A DNA stretch of 64,000 bases from contig CAMCFB010000001.1 of assembly GCA_945874125.1 (NCBI GenBank), forward strand, positions 1-64,000, given 5' to 3'. Positions 17,481-26,880 of this stretch are shown piece by piece (position 1 is the first letter of the stretch; every line of letters starts with the position of its first letter). Position numbers and translations under genes: made by a program. Under the pieces are notes generated by a model. It was given only the letters and a program-made list of their open reading frames with translations. It did no database searches and was not told the origin of the DNA. The DNA comes from Verrucomicrobia subdivision 6 bacterium (lineage in GTDB: Bacteria > Verrucomicrobiota > Verrucomicrobiia > Methylacidiphilales > Verrucolacustridaceae).

Positions 17481-20400
17481 TCACCACTTAAATAAGTTCC
17501 CCACTCCCTGCAGGATTGCCCCCGCCGGCTGGGTGACCGCCCCGCCCGCCCCACCGACTGCCCCACCCGCCCCTTGCAGAATGCCCGATGGAGCATTGAG
17601 CAATAGATTAATCCCCCCCTCCGCCAGCATTTTTCCGACATCCATCTGCACTTTGGGGTCGGCCAGAGATCCCGTGATCGTGGCCGAACCGGGAATTTTC
17701 GTATAGTAATCATTGCTCGACCCAATTAACTGGGTCATCGCACCCTGCAACTGCCCACTGCTCTGCATCGCCTCTTTCGTCAAAGCAAACTTCAGTTTGA
17801 AATCCAAATTTTGGCTCCACCAGTTCAGCCACCCTTCCAGATTCGCCGACAACGCCGTCCCCGTGACCTGGAGATCGGGCACCTGAATTCGCTCCCCTTG
17901 CAAGGTGAAGTCCGATCCTAAATCATTAATCTCACTTCCCGCGATAAAGCTAGATCCCAACAAAGCTCCTGCTCCGGCCAAAGCTTTTTGCAGCGAGGGC
18001 AAACGCTCCAAGTGAGCCTGATACAGGCGAAAGCGACCTTGCCCCGTTAACGATTTGCGCAACTCCTCCCAAGTTGGTTTTCCTGCCTGGGCCGCCATTT
18101 GTAAATCGATCCATCCCCCGATCGGACCTTTGGCATCCGTGATAACATTCCCGAGAATTGCCCCCAACGGAAACTTGTTCATCACCAAATTGGCGGTCAC
18201 GGGTTGGTTGAGCCCAGCGGCCTGCACCACCGAAGCCCGAATCATACCCCCCTTCACTTGGACGACCGACGGCTCCAGATAAATCCCCTCCGGCCCCCAT
18301 CGAAACCGTGGAACCTGCACGGGCCCAACCTCTGCCTCCTCCACGATTATTTTTGCCAGCTCCAAAGAGAGATCCACCTTCCAAGGATCCTCCGGGGTGG
18401 GAGAGGAGGCTGGAGCTGGCTTGGCATTTCGGATGGCCTCGGTTTGCGCCAGCAGTCCGCGCAGATCCAGCGTTCCACCTCGTACTTGGGCGGTGACCGA
18501 ACTTTTTCCCACCCGAAGGGACGGAATCAGGACCGGACTATCGGGAAACTCCGCAAAGGTGATCGATCCATCTTTCCAGGAAAGACTCCGCACTCTGGAG
18601 TCGAAATCGAAATTCCCGTCCAGCCGGACCGATACGTCAGGCTCTTTTTGGTTCTCCACCAAACGCCCATCCATCAAGGTGACATCGATTTCACCGCTGC
18701 CCCCATACTCCGTGGGTTGCCAAAAACCCGCCCCCAGCACCAAATCCCCATCCACCCAGCGTTGGGGTTTGAGCCACGGGTCGACCAACCATGCGACCCA
18801 CCCCCTCGAAAAACGTCCTCCCTCCCAGGCCCAAGCTCCCTCTTTCTTCCAGGTCAACTTGGCGACCGACAGGTTGCCCTCTGCGCTTTTTGCGCTGAGC
18901 ACAACATCTTGGAGCGATTGACACTCACTTTTCCATTCGACGATTCCTTGGCTTTTGACCTCTGCCCCTTGAATCCCACCGCGATCCGCCACCCCGCCCG
19001 AAAATCCAGTGATGACGGCGCTGTAGCCAATCCTTCGACTCCCATCTTTCGGATCCCCTACTTCCGCCTGAAGACTCAAATCGCCATCCGAAATAAAATC
19101 ACTCCACCCCACCATCACCTCTTTCAATACCGCCAGATCCGCGGTGCCCTTGGCCATCAAGGCGGGCCGCGCCTCCCTCTCCACCGTAAAGTTCAACCAG
19201 CCACGCCCCGCCTTCTGCAGGTTCAGCTTCACCTGCGGAATGGTCAGCTCTCCTTTTTCGCCCAAGGTCACACTGGCTTTCAAACTGACTTGGTGATCCC
19301 GCAACTGCACCCTCGGTAGATCGACCGTAAAATCACTCATCTCCAAATCCACCTCCCCCTCCAAATATCCCTTCTTTCCATCGCTGCGAACCTTCACAAA
19401 TCCCGAAGCGGTTCCCATCATGGAAGTCTCCTTCGCCTGCGGAAATAGTAAGGGCGCAAACAAACCAATCGGCCAAGCTTTGTACACGACCGATCCCGTC
19501 GCCAACTCCTGCCCGCTGGGTCGCCAATCCCCCTCGCCCAGCTTTTCCAGCGTCAAAGTCTGATCGAGGGACACCTGCAAAGCATCACTTCCGTCCTGAT
19601 GTTGGGCACGAACCGATAACTCCTGAATCGCCAGCTTCCCTGTACTTCCTGTCGGCCAGGTCGCCTCGGCACTCGCCATCGCGGAAGAGAAATCCACCAG
19701 ACGTGTTTGACTCGAGGTGCCGGTCTCGACCCTCATCGATCCGTTGAGTTTTGCCTTCACCCGATCCTGCTGCCCTTTTCTCTCAAATTGGAGCGAACCC
19801 GAGCCCGCTGCCTCCTGCCACTTCCAGCTCGGCGTGATCAAACCCAACACGGGCACCAAGCAAGACGACTCCACCCGCGTCAAATCCAGGCTGGCCTTTC
19901 CCTCCCCACTTGCCGGAGTCCACACCACCGATCCCTGACTTTGCAGTAAAACTTGGCCCGCTTGCTCCGCTTGCCCCACGATCTCGGGCATCGACCATTG
20001 ACCTGCCTGGTGAATCAACTCCGTCGATGCCCTGCCCTTCCACGTGGCCACACCCTGCCCAGCCCAGTGCATGTTGTCTAACGTTAGCGAGGCCAAACCT
20101 TTGCCCTGATCCTGCAGATTCCCCGAAAACTCCAGATGCAACTTCGCCTGCCCCGAATCGGGCCACAGTTTGGCGGCCGACCACGCCTGCCCGAGTCCGG
20201 CTAAACCCACCTCCCCATCTCCCATCACCCAGCCCGACCCCTTCCCCCAGTCCCACTCGGCGGTCACCTTTGCCAGCAAATCCTGGACGGAGCCCCCCGC
20301 CCACGCCGCTTGCACCGTGCCCTCTTCCAAACGTACTTTTTTCGTACCATCCAAAACTCCCCGAAACTCGATCCCAGCCATCTCCACCCTCGCCTCCCCT

Positions 20401-21788
20401 TGCAACCAAGGCCCACTCGCCCGCATCGACCGACTCTCGACTCTCCCTTTTAGCTGAACGGTTCCACCTTGAATCTTTCCAGTTCCCTGGGCCGAAAGTT
20501 GGCCCCCTTGCACCTTGAGTTGATCCGGCGAAACCAAGAGCGGAGCCACTGTGGCCACTTCCACTCCTTGAAAAAACCACTGCAAAGTCGCCGCCTCGGT
20601 TGACGACGGCACCCCGCCCTGAAAAGAAAATTGAGCAGGTCGATCCAGACTGGCCTGCAAATCAGGCGTCCCTCCTTTTTGCCCCAACTCCAATCGAAAA
20701 TTTTCCACGCGCAACTCCTCCTTCTCCGCCAGCCAGCTGCCCGAGCCCACTCCCGCCAGTTCGGCAGGCCTCGGGGGCCAGACCAAGCCCGCACCCGAGA
20801 CAATCTGCACCCCTTGCCCTTGAAGTTTCGCCCGACCGAGGATCGGTTGATGAGTTCCTCCCTCCAGCTGAATCTCCCCGCCCAACGTGCCCGCCACCGA
20901 TTTCACCCCACGGGCCTGAAAGAGAATGCCGACCACCGCTAAATTCACCGGATCCAGATTCAAATTCATCTCCCAATTCCCCTGGGAACTCCAACCCCCC
21001 ACCGCCATGGCGGCCACCTTCGCTCCCCCGACACCCTCCCACGATCCATGGACCTTCTCCACTTTCCAATCTCCCCCCCGCGATACCGTCACCTGCCAGT
21101 CCAAAGCCAAGCGACAGGGCGCGACAAGGTCCAAATGCGCCATATCCACCACCGTGGCCACATCGGCGCTACACGTCCCGCTCCACCGATCCAACCCGGC
21201 TCCCGCGTCACTTTTTTGAGCCTGAAACCCCACCGACCCAATGCCCTCCTGTTTTCCCGGCCCGTTCCACGAAAGTTTTTCCACCTTGCCTTGAATCTCC
21301 CTCGGCGACCGCCCGTCCCATCCCTTGGCCTGGGCTTTCACCCCGCCTAAAATCCACGCCCCCGCACCTTGCCGAACTCTCCCTTCCGTAATCTCCAACG
21401 CCGCCTCCCGCAAAGAAAAAGGCACCTTGGGAATCGCCGTACCTTCCGCACTCTCTTGGACCTCCAAGTCGATCAGCCCAAACTTAAAATCCGCTTGCAC
21501 GATTTCAGGCTTGCCGGAAAGCAGACTCTCCAAATCCACCACGACAAAGGCGGAATCTAAATCGATGCGAGACTTGGCTGCATTCACCGCCTCCAGTCCC
21601 TCAATCTCTAACTTTCCTAAAGGGGTCAGACGGGCCGATACCGCCCTTACTTTCCAACCCACCGACTTGGCCAGCAGAGGTAACGTCACGCCGCGGAAGA
21701 CGTTCGGTTCAAAAAGGAGACTCGCCACCACCCCCAAAAGCGTGCCCGACGAGAGAAGCAGAAACTTAAAGAACCCTCCGAAATGCAT
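17481..21788 (-). CDS. Giant AsmA-like (AsmA/TamB superfamily) envelope protein
   Basis: A protein of about 1,435 residues with one N-terminal membrane segment (FFKFLLLSSGTLLGVVASLLF) and a very long repetitive beta-strand body. The C-terminal part (LDFKLKFALTKEAMQSSG through GSATITGSLADPKVQMDVG) resembles the AsmA-like C-terminal region. Such proteins form hydrophobic-groove bridges across the periplasm and are linked to phospholipid transport; that role is inferred. The frame is open to 21845, but the ATG at 21788 just before the membrane segment leaves room for a promoter toward the divergent protease gene. Confidence 0.8.
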   Translation of the reverse strand: MHFGGFFKFLLLSSGTLLGVVASLLFEPNVFRGVTLPLLAKSVGWKVRAVSARLTPLGKLEIEGLEAVNAAKSRIDLDSAFVVVDLESLLSGKPEIVQADFKFGLIDLEVQESAEGTAIPKVPFSLREAALEITEGRVRQGAGAWILGGVKAQAKGWDGRSPREIQGKVEKLSWNGPGKQEGIGSVGFQAQKSDAGAGLDRWSGTCSADVATVVDMAHLDLVAPCRLALDWQVTVSRGGDWKVEKVHGSWEGVGGAKVAAMAVGGWSSQGNWEMNLNLDPVNLAVVGILFQARGVKSVAGTLGGEIQLEGGTHQPILGRAKLQGQGVQIVSGAGLVWPPRPAELAGVGSGSWLAEKEELRVENFRLELGQKGGTPDLQASLDRPAQFSFQGGVPSSTEAATLQWFFQGVEVATVAPLLVSPDQLKVQGGQLSAQGTGKIQGGTVQLKGRVESRSMRASGPWLQGEARVEMAGIEFRGVLDGTKKVRLEEGTVQAAWAGGSVQDLLAKVTAEWDWGKGSGWVMGDGEVGLAGLGQAWSAAKLWPDSGQAKLHLEFSGNLQDQGKGLASLTLDNMHWAGQGVATWKGRASTELIHQAGQWSMPEIVGQAEQAGQVLLQSQGSVVWTPASGEGKASLDLTRVESSCLVPVLGLITPSWKWQEAAGSGSLQFERKGQQDRVKAKLNGSMRVETGTSSQTRLVDFSSAMASAEATWPTGSTGKLAIQELSVRAQHQDGSDALQVSLDQTLTLEKLGEGDWRPSGQELATGSVVYKAWPIGLFAPLLFPQAKETSMMGTASGFVKVRSDGKKGYLEGEVDLEMSDFTVDLPRVQLRDHQVSLKASVTLGEKGELTIPQVKLNLQKAGRGWLNFTVEREARPALMAKGTADLAVLKEVMVGWSDFISDGDLSLQAEVGDPKDGSRRIGYSAVITGFSGGVADRGGIQGAEVKSQGIVEWKSECQSLQDVVLSAKSAEGNLSVAKLTWKKEGAWAWEGGRFSRGWVAWLVDPWLKPQRWVDGDLVLGAGFWQPTEYGGSGEIDVTLMDGRLVENQKEPDVSVRLDGNFDFDSRVRSLSWKDGSITFAEFPDSPVLIPSLRVGKSSVTAQVRGGTLDLRGLLAQTEAIRNAKPAPASSPTPEDPWKVDLSLELAKIIVEEAEVGPVQVPRFRWGPEGIYLEPSVVQVKGGMIRASVVQAAGLNQPVTANLVMNKFPLGAILGNVITDAKGPIGGWIDLQMAAQAGKPTWEELRKSLTGQGRFRLYQAHLERLPSLQKALAGAGALLGSSFIAGSEINDLGSDFTLQGERIQVPDLQVTGTALSANLEGWLNWWSQNLDFKLKFALTKEAMQSSGQLQGAMTQLIGSSNDYYTKIPGSATITGSLADPKVQMDVGKMLAEGGINLLLNAPSGILQGAGGAVGGAGGAVTQPAGAILQGVGNLFKW

Positions 21789-21873
21789 CCCGAGATCATG
21801 CCTCACCGTCACCCCCACCCGCAATCCCCGACAAGGACTCGCCACCCTAAAAAAAACCTATTAACTCAAAGGG

Positions 21874-22722
21874 GTGCGCTCTGCCTTTTTTATCCTCCTT
21901 CTCGCCGCTTCCGGAGTCTGGGCCCAAAATGACGCCCCTGATCTTAGAGCCTTGGCCAAAAAAACCCGGCCGGCTGTTTACCTTTTGGTTCTGCAGGACG
22001 AGGACGGAAAAACGATCGCCGCCGGCACTGGCTTCCTGATTTCTGGACAAGGTCTCTTGGTTACCAATCAACACGTCATCGCCGAGGCTCACACCATCAT
22101 CGCCAAAGCGGAAAATGGGGGTCTTTTTCCAATCAGCCGAGTCGTCGCGACCGACCCTCGCAACGATCTGGCCCTCCTCCAACTCGAAGGGAAAGATCTT
22201 CCTTTTCTTTCTCTCGCGCCCGACCACTCCGCTGAGGTTGGCACTCGTGTGGCCATCATCGGAAGCCCCCTTGGGCTAGAGGGAACATTGACCGAAGGAA
22301 TCGTTTCCGCTCGGCGCAGATTACCCAAAGAAAATCGCGATGTCTTGCAGATCAGTGCTCCCATCTCCAAGGGATCCAGTGGCTCTCCTGTTTTAGACTC
22401 TCAAGGTCGGGTCATCGGCGTGGCCTCGTTTCTTCTGCAAGATGGTCAATCCCTTAATTTTGCCTCTCCTTCAGAAAAGTTACGTCGCCTTCTCCACGCT
22501 AACTCCCTCACCCCTAGCTCACCTCTGCCTACGCAAACTCAGCCCGCTCAGAACACCAGTTACACCGTGAAGTCAGGCGACACCCTCGCCCAAATCTCTC
22601 GTGATCTAAAAAAACGTGGCATTTCTTTTTCGGTTGAAGAGCTTCGCACCTTCAATCGGCTCGCGACCAACTCTCTCATCAAACCTGGACAAGTTCTGCA
22701 AATCCCGCAAGGTCGACCTTGA
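21874..22722 (+). CDS. Secreted trypsin-like serine protease with C-terminal LysM domain
   Basis: A 282-residue protein with a signal peptide (FFILLLAASGVWAQ, cleavage near residue 17). The chymotrypsin-fold catalytic residues are visible: His in TNQHV (near 67), Asp in DPRNDLALL (near 109) and Ser in SKGSSGSPV (near 166). This resembles the protease half of HtrA/Deg proteins, but no PDZ domain follows; instead residues about 230-280 form a LysM domain (YTVKSGDTLAQIS, ending IKPGQVLQIP) that should bind peptidoglycan. The start is GTG with AAAGGGG just upstream. It overlaps the next gene at a TTGA junction. Confidence 0.88.
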   Translation: MRSAFFILLLAASGVWAQNDAPDLRALAKKTRPAVYLLVLQDEDGKTIAAGTGFLISGQGLLVTNQHVIAEAHTIIAKAENGGLFPISRVVATDPRNDLALLQLEGKDLPFLSLAPDHSAEVGTRVAIIGSPLGLEGTLTEGIVSARRRLPKENRDVLQISAPISKGSSGSPVLDSQGRVIGVASFLLQDGQSLNFASPSEKLRRLLHANSLTPSSPLPTQTQPAQNTSYTVKSGDTLAQISRDLKKRGISFSVEELRTFNRLATNSLIKPGQVLQIPQGRP

Positions 22723-23678
22723 AAACCTCCCGCTTCCGCCTGCGTCCAACATCGACCCAAGGCTTCCTTAGCCAGACCTTTTTCGCCCGACGAGCTGGAG
22801 ACGACCAAAAGTATGTTCTCAAGGTCGGTAGCGAAATTCCCGAGCGTAGAAAATGGGCGCGGGAACTACGCGTCTTTGCAAGAGAGGTGGCCGCCTATCG
22901 TTTGCTGGCCCCGCTCCGCGGCCAGTTCTCCCCGAAAATGTACGCCGGGACATCGGCCCATCGAGGCGCGGATGGACTCCTCCTCATCGAAGAAATTCGT
23001 GGCGCTACCTGTCGCGACCAACTGAGCGGTCTCACCCTATCCGAAATTGCCTCCGTTGCCCGCACCATCGCTCGTCTTCACGCAAAGTTTTGGAATTCCC
23101 CTCGACTGCGGCGAGCCAGTGGATTGCCCTTCCATCGCTACATGCGGGCACACGAGGTAAGGCGTCATCTTCCCTCTTTCCTCCAGTGGACGAGGCGATC
23201 GGTGCCGGAAAGACACTTTGTCCCACAACTCCCTCCGCGCGTCTCTTTGGCCTTAGCCCACTTTCGGAAGCGACCGGTGACTCTTCTCCACGGCGACCTC
23301 CGCTCCGACAACATTTACTTCGGTCGCACCTCGATTCGTTTCATCGACTGGGGCCTCGCGCTGGCTGGCCATGGTGCCTTCGACCTCGCGCGACTGATCG
23401 GCGGCAGCGCCCGCACTCCCCTCACCTTAGCCCAGCAGATCACGATTTTTGAAGTTTGGCATCGCTCCCTAATTCGCGCTGGGGTTTCCCACTACCCGAT
23501 CGAAAAGGCTTGGCCGGATTATCATCACGCCGTCGCCCTCACCCTGACCATCCCCGTCACCAATGCACCAACTCTGGCTCGATTTTCCAGTCGCGGGCAA
23601 AAACTCGCTCAGCTGATTACGAAACGATTCCGGCAGTCGGCTCGACAACTGACCGCTGAAAGTCTCTCAATCCTTTAG
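22719..23678 (+). CDS. APH/choline-kinase-like small-molecule phosphotransferase
   Basis: A 319-residue protein of the aminoglycoside phosphotransferase / protein-kinase-like fold. The Brenner motif [11 protein letters not shown] carries the catalytic Asp and IDWGLALAG is the metal-binding Asp segment; YVLKVGSE near the N-terminus holds the ATP-contact Lys. The substrate is unknown. It starts with TTG overlapping the stop of the LysM-protease gene, suggesting coupling, and its last 12 bases overlap trpB on the other strand. Confidence 0.78.
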   Translation: MKTSRFRLRPTSTQGFLSQTFFARRAGDDQKYVLKVGSEIPERRKWARELRVFAREVAAYRLLAPLRGQFSPKMYAGTSAHRGADGLLLIEEIRGATCRDQLSGLTLSEIASVARTIARLHAKFWNSPRLRRASGLPFHRYMRAHEVRRHLPSFLQWTRRSVPERHFVPQLPPRVSLALAHFRKRPVTLLHGDLRSDNIYFGRTSIRFIDWGLALAGHGAFDLARLIGGSARTPLTLAQQITIFEVWHRSLIRAGVSHYPIEKAWPDYHHAVALTLTIPVTNAPTLARFSSRGQKLAQLITKRFRQSARQLTAESLSIL

Positions 23679-24875
23679 CAAATATTTGGCGGCCTCGTTC
23701 ACATCCTTGTCACCCCGCCCGGATAAATTGACCAAAATAATCTGATCTTTCTTCAGCCGAGGGGCCTCTTTCATGGCAAAGGCTACCCCGTGGGCCGTCT
23801 CTAGCGCAGGCAAGATTCCCTCAATTTTGCCTAAGGTCGAAAAGGCATCCAGCGCCTCATCATCCGTGGCGTAGGTGTACTCCGCCCGACCAATATCCCG
23901 CAAGTGACAGTGCTCTGGCCCCACCGCCGCATAGTCCAACCCAGCCGAAACGGAGTGGGTCGACTCAATCTGGCCATCCGCATTTTGCAGGAGAAACGAT
24001 TTCGATCCCTGCAAAACGCCTAACTTCCCGCCTTGAAAACGAGCGGCATGTCGTCCGGGCTGAATTCCCTCCCCACCCGCCTCGACCCCGACGAGACGAA
24101 CTTCCGGATCATTCAAAAACGCATAAAAGATGCCAATTGCGTTACTCCCTCCCCCCACACAGGCGCAAATCACATCGGGCAATCTTTCCTCCCGCTGCAT
24201 CAACTGGGATCGTGACTCCTCTCCGATAACCTTGTGGAACTCCCGCACCATGTAGGGATAGGGATGCGCCCCATAGGCCGTTCCCAAAACGTAGTGGGTC
24301 GTGCGGACATGAGTCACCCAATCCCGCATCGCTTCGTTCACTGCTTCCTTCAGCGTTTTCTGCCCCGCCGTCACGCCCACCACCTTGGCCCCCAAAAGCC
24401 GCATCCGCGTCACATTCAAGGCTTGGCGCCGCATGTCCTCCTCTCCCATGTAAATGATGCACTCCATCCCATAGCGCGCTGCCATGGTGGCCGTCGCCAC
24501 CCCGTGCTGGCCCGCTCCCGTCTCCGCAATAATTCTCTTTTTCCCCATCCGGCGAGCCAAGATGACCTGTCCCAGAGCATTATTAATTTTATGAGCCCCG
24601 GTGTGCAGCAGGTCCTCCCGCTTGAGATAGATTTTTGCCCCGCCACAGTGCTGGGTCAGCCGCTCCGCATAATAGAGAGGGGTCGGACGCCCCGTAAAAT
24701 CCCTGCGCATCTCCTGTAACTCATGGAGGAAGGCTGGATCTTTCTGGGCCCGCGCAAACTCCGCCGCCAACTCCTCCAAGGGGGCGACCAAGGTCTCGGG
24801 GACGTACCTTCCCCCGTAGACACCAAAGTGTCCCGAAGCATCCGGTCCAACTGCGAGAGGGGCTGTTGTCGGCAT
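23667..24875 (-). CDS. trpB: Tryptophan synthase beta chain
   Basis: Condenses indole with serine using PLP. The 402-residue protein has the PLP-lysine motif [13 protein letters not shown], the [12 protein letters not shown] loop and the phosphate-binding [12 protein letters not shown]. It is a standard TrpB1-type enzyme that normally pairs with TrpA; trpA is not in the window. A 64-base gap separates it from trpC upstream and holds its own candidate promoter and a perfect palindrome, so it may be controlled apart from trpC. Confidence 0.97.
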   Translation of the reverse strand: MPTTAPLAVGPDASGHFGVYGGRYVPETLVAPLEELAAEFARAQKDPAFLHELQEMRRDFTGRPTPLYYAERLTQHCGGAKIYLKREDLLHTGAHKINNALGQVILARRMGKKRIIAETGAGQHGVATATMAARYGMECIIYMGEEDMRRQALNVTRMRLLGAKVVGVTAGQKTLKEAVNEAMRDWVTHVRTTHYVLGTAYGAHPYPYMVREFHKVIGEESRSQLMQREERLPDVICACVGGGSNAIGIFYAFLNDPEVRLVGVEAGGEGIQPGRHAARFQGGKLGVLQGSKSFLLQNADGQIESTHSVSAGLDYAAVGPEHCHLRDIGRAEYTYATDDEALDAFSTLGKIEGILPALETAHGVAFAMKEAPRLKKDQIILVNLSGRGDKDVNEAAKYLLKD

Positions 24876-24881
24876 CGAACT

Positions 24882-24910
24882 ACTCTACCCTAAAAATCGC
24901 CCAATGAAAC
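24882..24910 (-). promoter_or_regulatory. Candidate promoter of trpB (leaderless layout)
   Basis: On the minus strand GTTTCA (24905-24910), a 17-base spacer and TAGAGT (24882-24887) end 6 bases before the trpB ATG at 24875. The -35 is weak. The palindrome at 24913-24936 abuts its upstream edge. Confidence 0.4.
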
Positions 24911-24912
24911 CC

Positions 24913-24936
24913 TCCTACTTTCCCGGGAAAGTAGGA
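24913..24936. repeat. 24-bp perfect palindrome between trpC and trpB
   Basis: The half-site TCCTACTTTCCC is followed immediately by its exact reverse complement, with no spacer. It begins 3 bases after the trpC stop codon and ends next to the -35 of the candidate trpB promoter. It has no T-run and no loop, so it looks more like a dimeric repressor operator than an intrinsic terminator. I saw no second copy in the window. Confidence 0.7.
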
Positions 24937-24939
24937 CAG

Positions 24940-25722
24940 TTAACCCCTCAATCGCCTCAAGGCACCCGCCGGATCCCCATCCCGCATCAGGGTCTCCCCC
25001 ACTAACACGCAGTGAATCCCCTCCGCCTCCACCCGCTTCACATCCTCCCGAGTGCGAATCCCACTCTCGCTGATTCCCAGACAGTCGGACGGAATTTCAG
25101 AGGCCAACTCGTCCGTTGTCCCAAGATCCACCGCAAAAGTGTGCAAATTCCGATTGTTAATGCCGATAATATCCACCCCCGCCTCCAAGGCCCGATCCAT
25201 TTCAGCCAAGTCGTGCACCTCCACTAAAACATCCGACTGCAGGGTTTTGCCCAAGTCATACAAACGCCTCAACTCCTCGTCCGTCAAAGCGGCCACAATC
25301 AGCAAAAACGCGTCCGCCCCCGCCGCCACACTTTCATACACTTGCGCTTCCGTCAGAATGAAATCCTTCCGCAAGACGGGTAACGCCACCTCAGCTCGAA
25401 CTTGCCGCATGTGGTCCAAGGATCCCCGAAAGTACTCCGCATCGGTCAGAACCGAAATCGCGCCCGCCCCGCCTGCCTCATACAACTTGGCCTGCGCCAC
25501 CGGATCATAAGACGCGACAATCGACCCCGCCGTGGGCGAGGCTGCCTTACACTCCGCGATCACGGTGACGATCCCAGGCTGAAAAAGATTAGATCGGAAC
25601 CCTCGAAAATCATTTCTCAGCAGAGCCTGCCGGCGAAACTCCCCCTTCCTGCTCTCAATCGCCGCCGCTTCTTGGCGCTTGGTTGCCAGAATCTCCGCTA
25701 ACCGATCGGCTCCACTCTTCAT
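24940..25722 (-). CDS. trpC: Indole-3-glycerol phosphate synthase
   Basis: Closes the indole ring in tryptophan synthesis. The 260-residue TIM-barrel protein contains VIAECKAASPTAG, VLRKDFILTEAQVYES and GINNRNLHTFAVDL, all family motifs with the catalytic Lys and Glu residues. The open frame continues to 25899 inside prfB, but the ATG at 25722 overlaps the prfB stop as ATGA and gives the normal TrpC length. It is therefore co-translated with prfB, an unusual partner. Confidence 0.95.
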   Translation of the reverse strand: MKSGADRLAEILATKRQEAAAIESRKGEFRRQALLRNDFRGFRSNLFQPGIVTVIAECKAASPTAGSIVASYDPVAQAKLYEAGGAGAISVLTDAEYFRGSLDHMRQVRAEVALPVLRKDFILTEAQVYESVAAGADAFLLIVAALTDEELRRLYDLGKTLQSDVLVEVHDLAEMDRALEAGVDIIGINNRNLHTFAVDLGTTDELASEIPSDCLGISESGIRTREDVKRVEAEGIHCVLVGETLMRDGDPAGALRRLRG

Positions 25723-26850
25723 TCCTCCTCTTCCTCCTCCGCTGGTCCCGACCTTTTTTTTCCTTTCAAGAATGCATTTAAAAACGGATCGATCTCCCCA
25801 TCCAACACCGCCTGCACGTCGCTGGTCTGCTCCCCTGTCCTCAGGTCCTTCACCATCTGATACGGTTGCAGCACATAGGAGCGAATCTGATGCCCCCAAC
25901 CGATCTGCCCTTTCGCTGCGTAGTTCTGCTCCTGCTCGGCCATTTTCTTGTCTAACTCAGCCTGCTTGATCCGCGCGGCCAGCACCTTCATGGCGGTGGC
26001 GCGGTTCTTGATCTGCGACCTCTCGTTTTGACACGTCACCACCAAACCGGTCGGAAAGTGGGTAATTCGAACGGCCGAATCGGTCGTATTCACCCCCTGC
26101 CCGCCATGCCCCCCCGCCCGAAACACATCCACCCGAATGTCCTTATCCGGAATCTCCACCTCCACCACTTCATCCGGTTCCGGCACAATTTCCGCCGAGG
26201 CGAATGAGGTCTGCCGTTTCCCCTGAGAATTAAAGGGGGAGATTCGCACCAGCCGATGCACTCCTCGGTCCGCCTTTAAGTACCCATACGCATTCTCGCC
26301 TGAGATGCGCAACATCGCGTTCTTAATGCCTGCCTCCTCCCCCGACAAAATATCCAAGACCTCCACCTTAAACCCCCTTCGCTCGGCCCATCTTTGGTAC
26401 ATCCGCATCAGGATGTTCGCCCAATCACACGCCTCCGTGCCGCCCGCCCCAGCATTCAGACTCAAAATCGCATTTCGGCGATCGTCTGGTTGCGACAAAA
26501 TAAACTGCACCTCCGTCTGCTCCAACAAGGCCAACCCCTCCCGTAGTTCCCGCGCGTAATCCGCTTGCGCCTGGGGAGATCCATCCTCCTCCGCTAACTC
26601 CAAGTGCACGGGTAAATCGCCAATCTTTCGCTCCAGCTCCCGCATTAAATCCAGTTTTTTTCGCAGCGCATTGGCCTCTGCCGCTACCTTTTGGGCCTGA
26701 GTGGAATCGTTCCAAAAGTCGGGAGCCGACATCCTCCCCTCAAACTCTTTCAACTGCCCTTCTAATTTCGCTGGGTCAAAGAAACCTCCGTAACTCCCGC
26801 AAGCGGGAGTTCACGGAGGCGAGGTCGATCGTTTCTGCGGCCAGGGTCAT
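25719..26850 (-). CDS. prfB: Peptide chain release factor 2 (programmed +1 frameshift)
   Basis: Terminates translation at UGA and UAA. The main frame (from 26775 down) carries the SPF stop-codon recognition tripeptide (ISPFNSQ) and the catalytic GGQ (HGGQGVNTTDS). Translation begins at the ATG at 26850 in another frame. It reads 24 sense codons to CTT-TGA (stop at 26776-26778) and must shift +1 to continue at GAC CCA GCG AAA. A Shine-Dalgarno-like CGGAGG (26785-26790) lies three bases before the CTT, exactly as in the E. coli prfB site. Total product is about 376 residues. It sits between lnt and trpC. Confidence 0.95.
26776..26790 (-). promoter_or_regulatory. prfB programmed +1 frameshift site
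   Basis: Minus-strand order is CGGAGG (26785-26790), TTT, slippery CTT (26779-26781), in-frame stop TGA (26776-26778), then C. This is the autoregulatory RF2 site: scarce RF2 lets the ribosome shift +1, abundant RF2 terminates at the TGA. Confidence 0.93.
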
Positions 26851-26880
26851 AAAATACCTTGGCCTTGCCTTGGGTTTGGC

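Noticed and set aside
19910-20518. 202-codon plus-strand Pro/Ser-rich ORF
   Set aside because: Antisense to the AsmA-like gene; low-complexity composition from strand bias.
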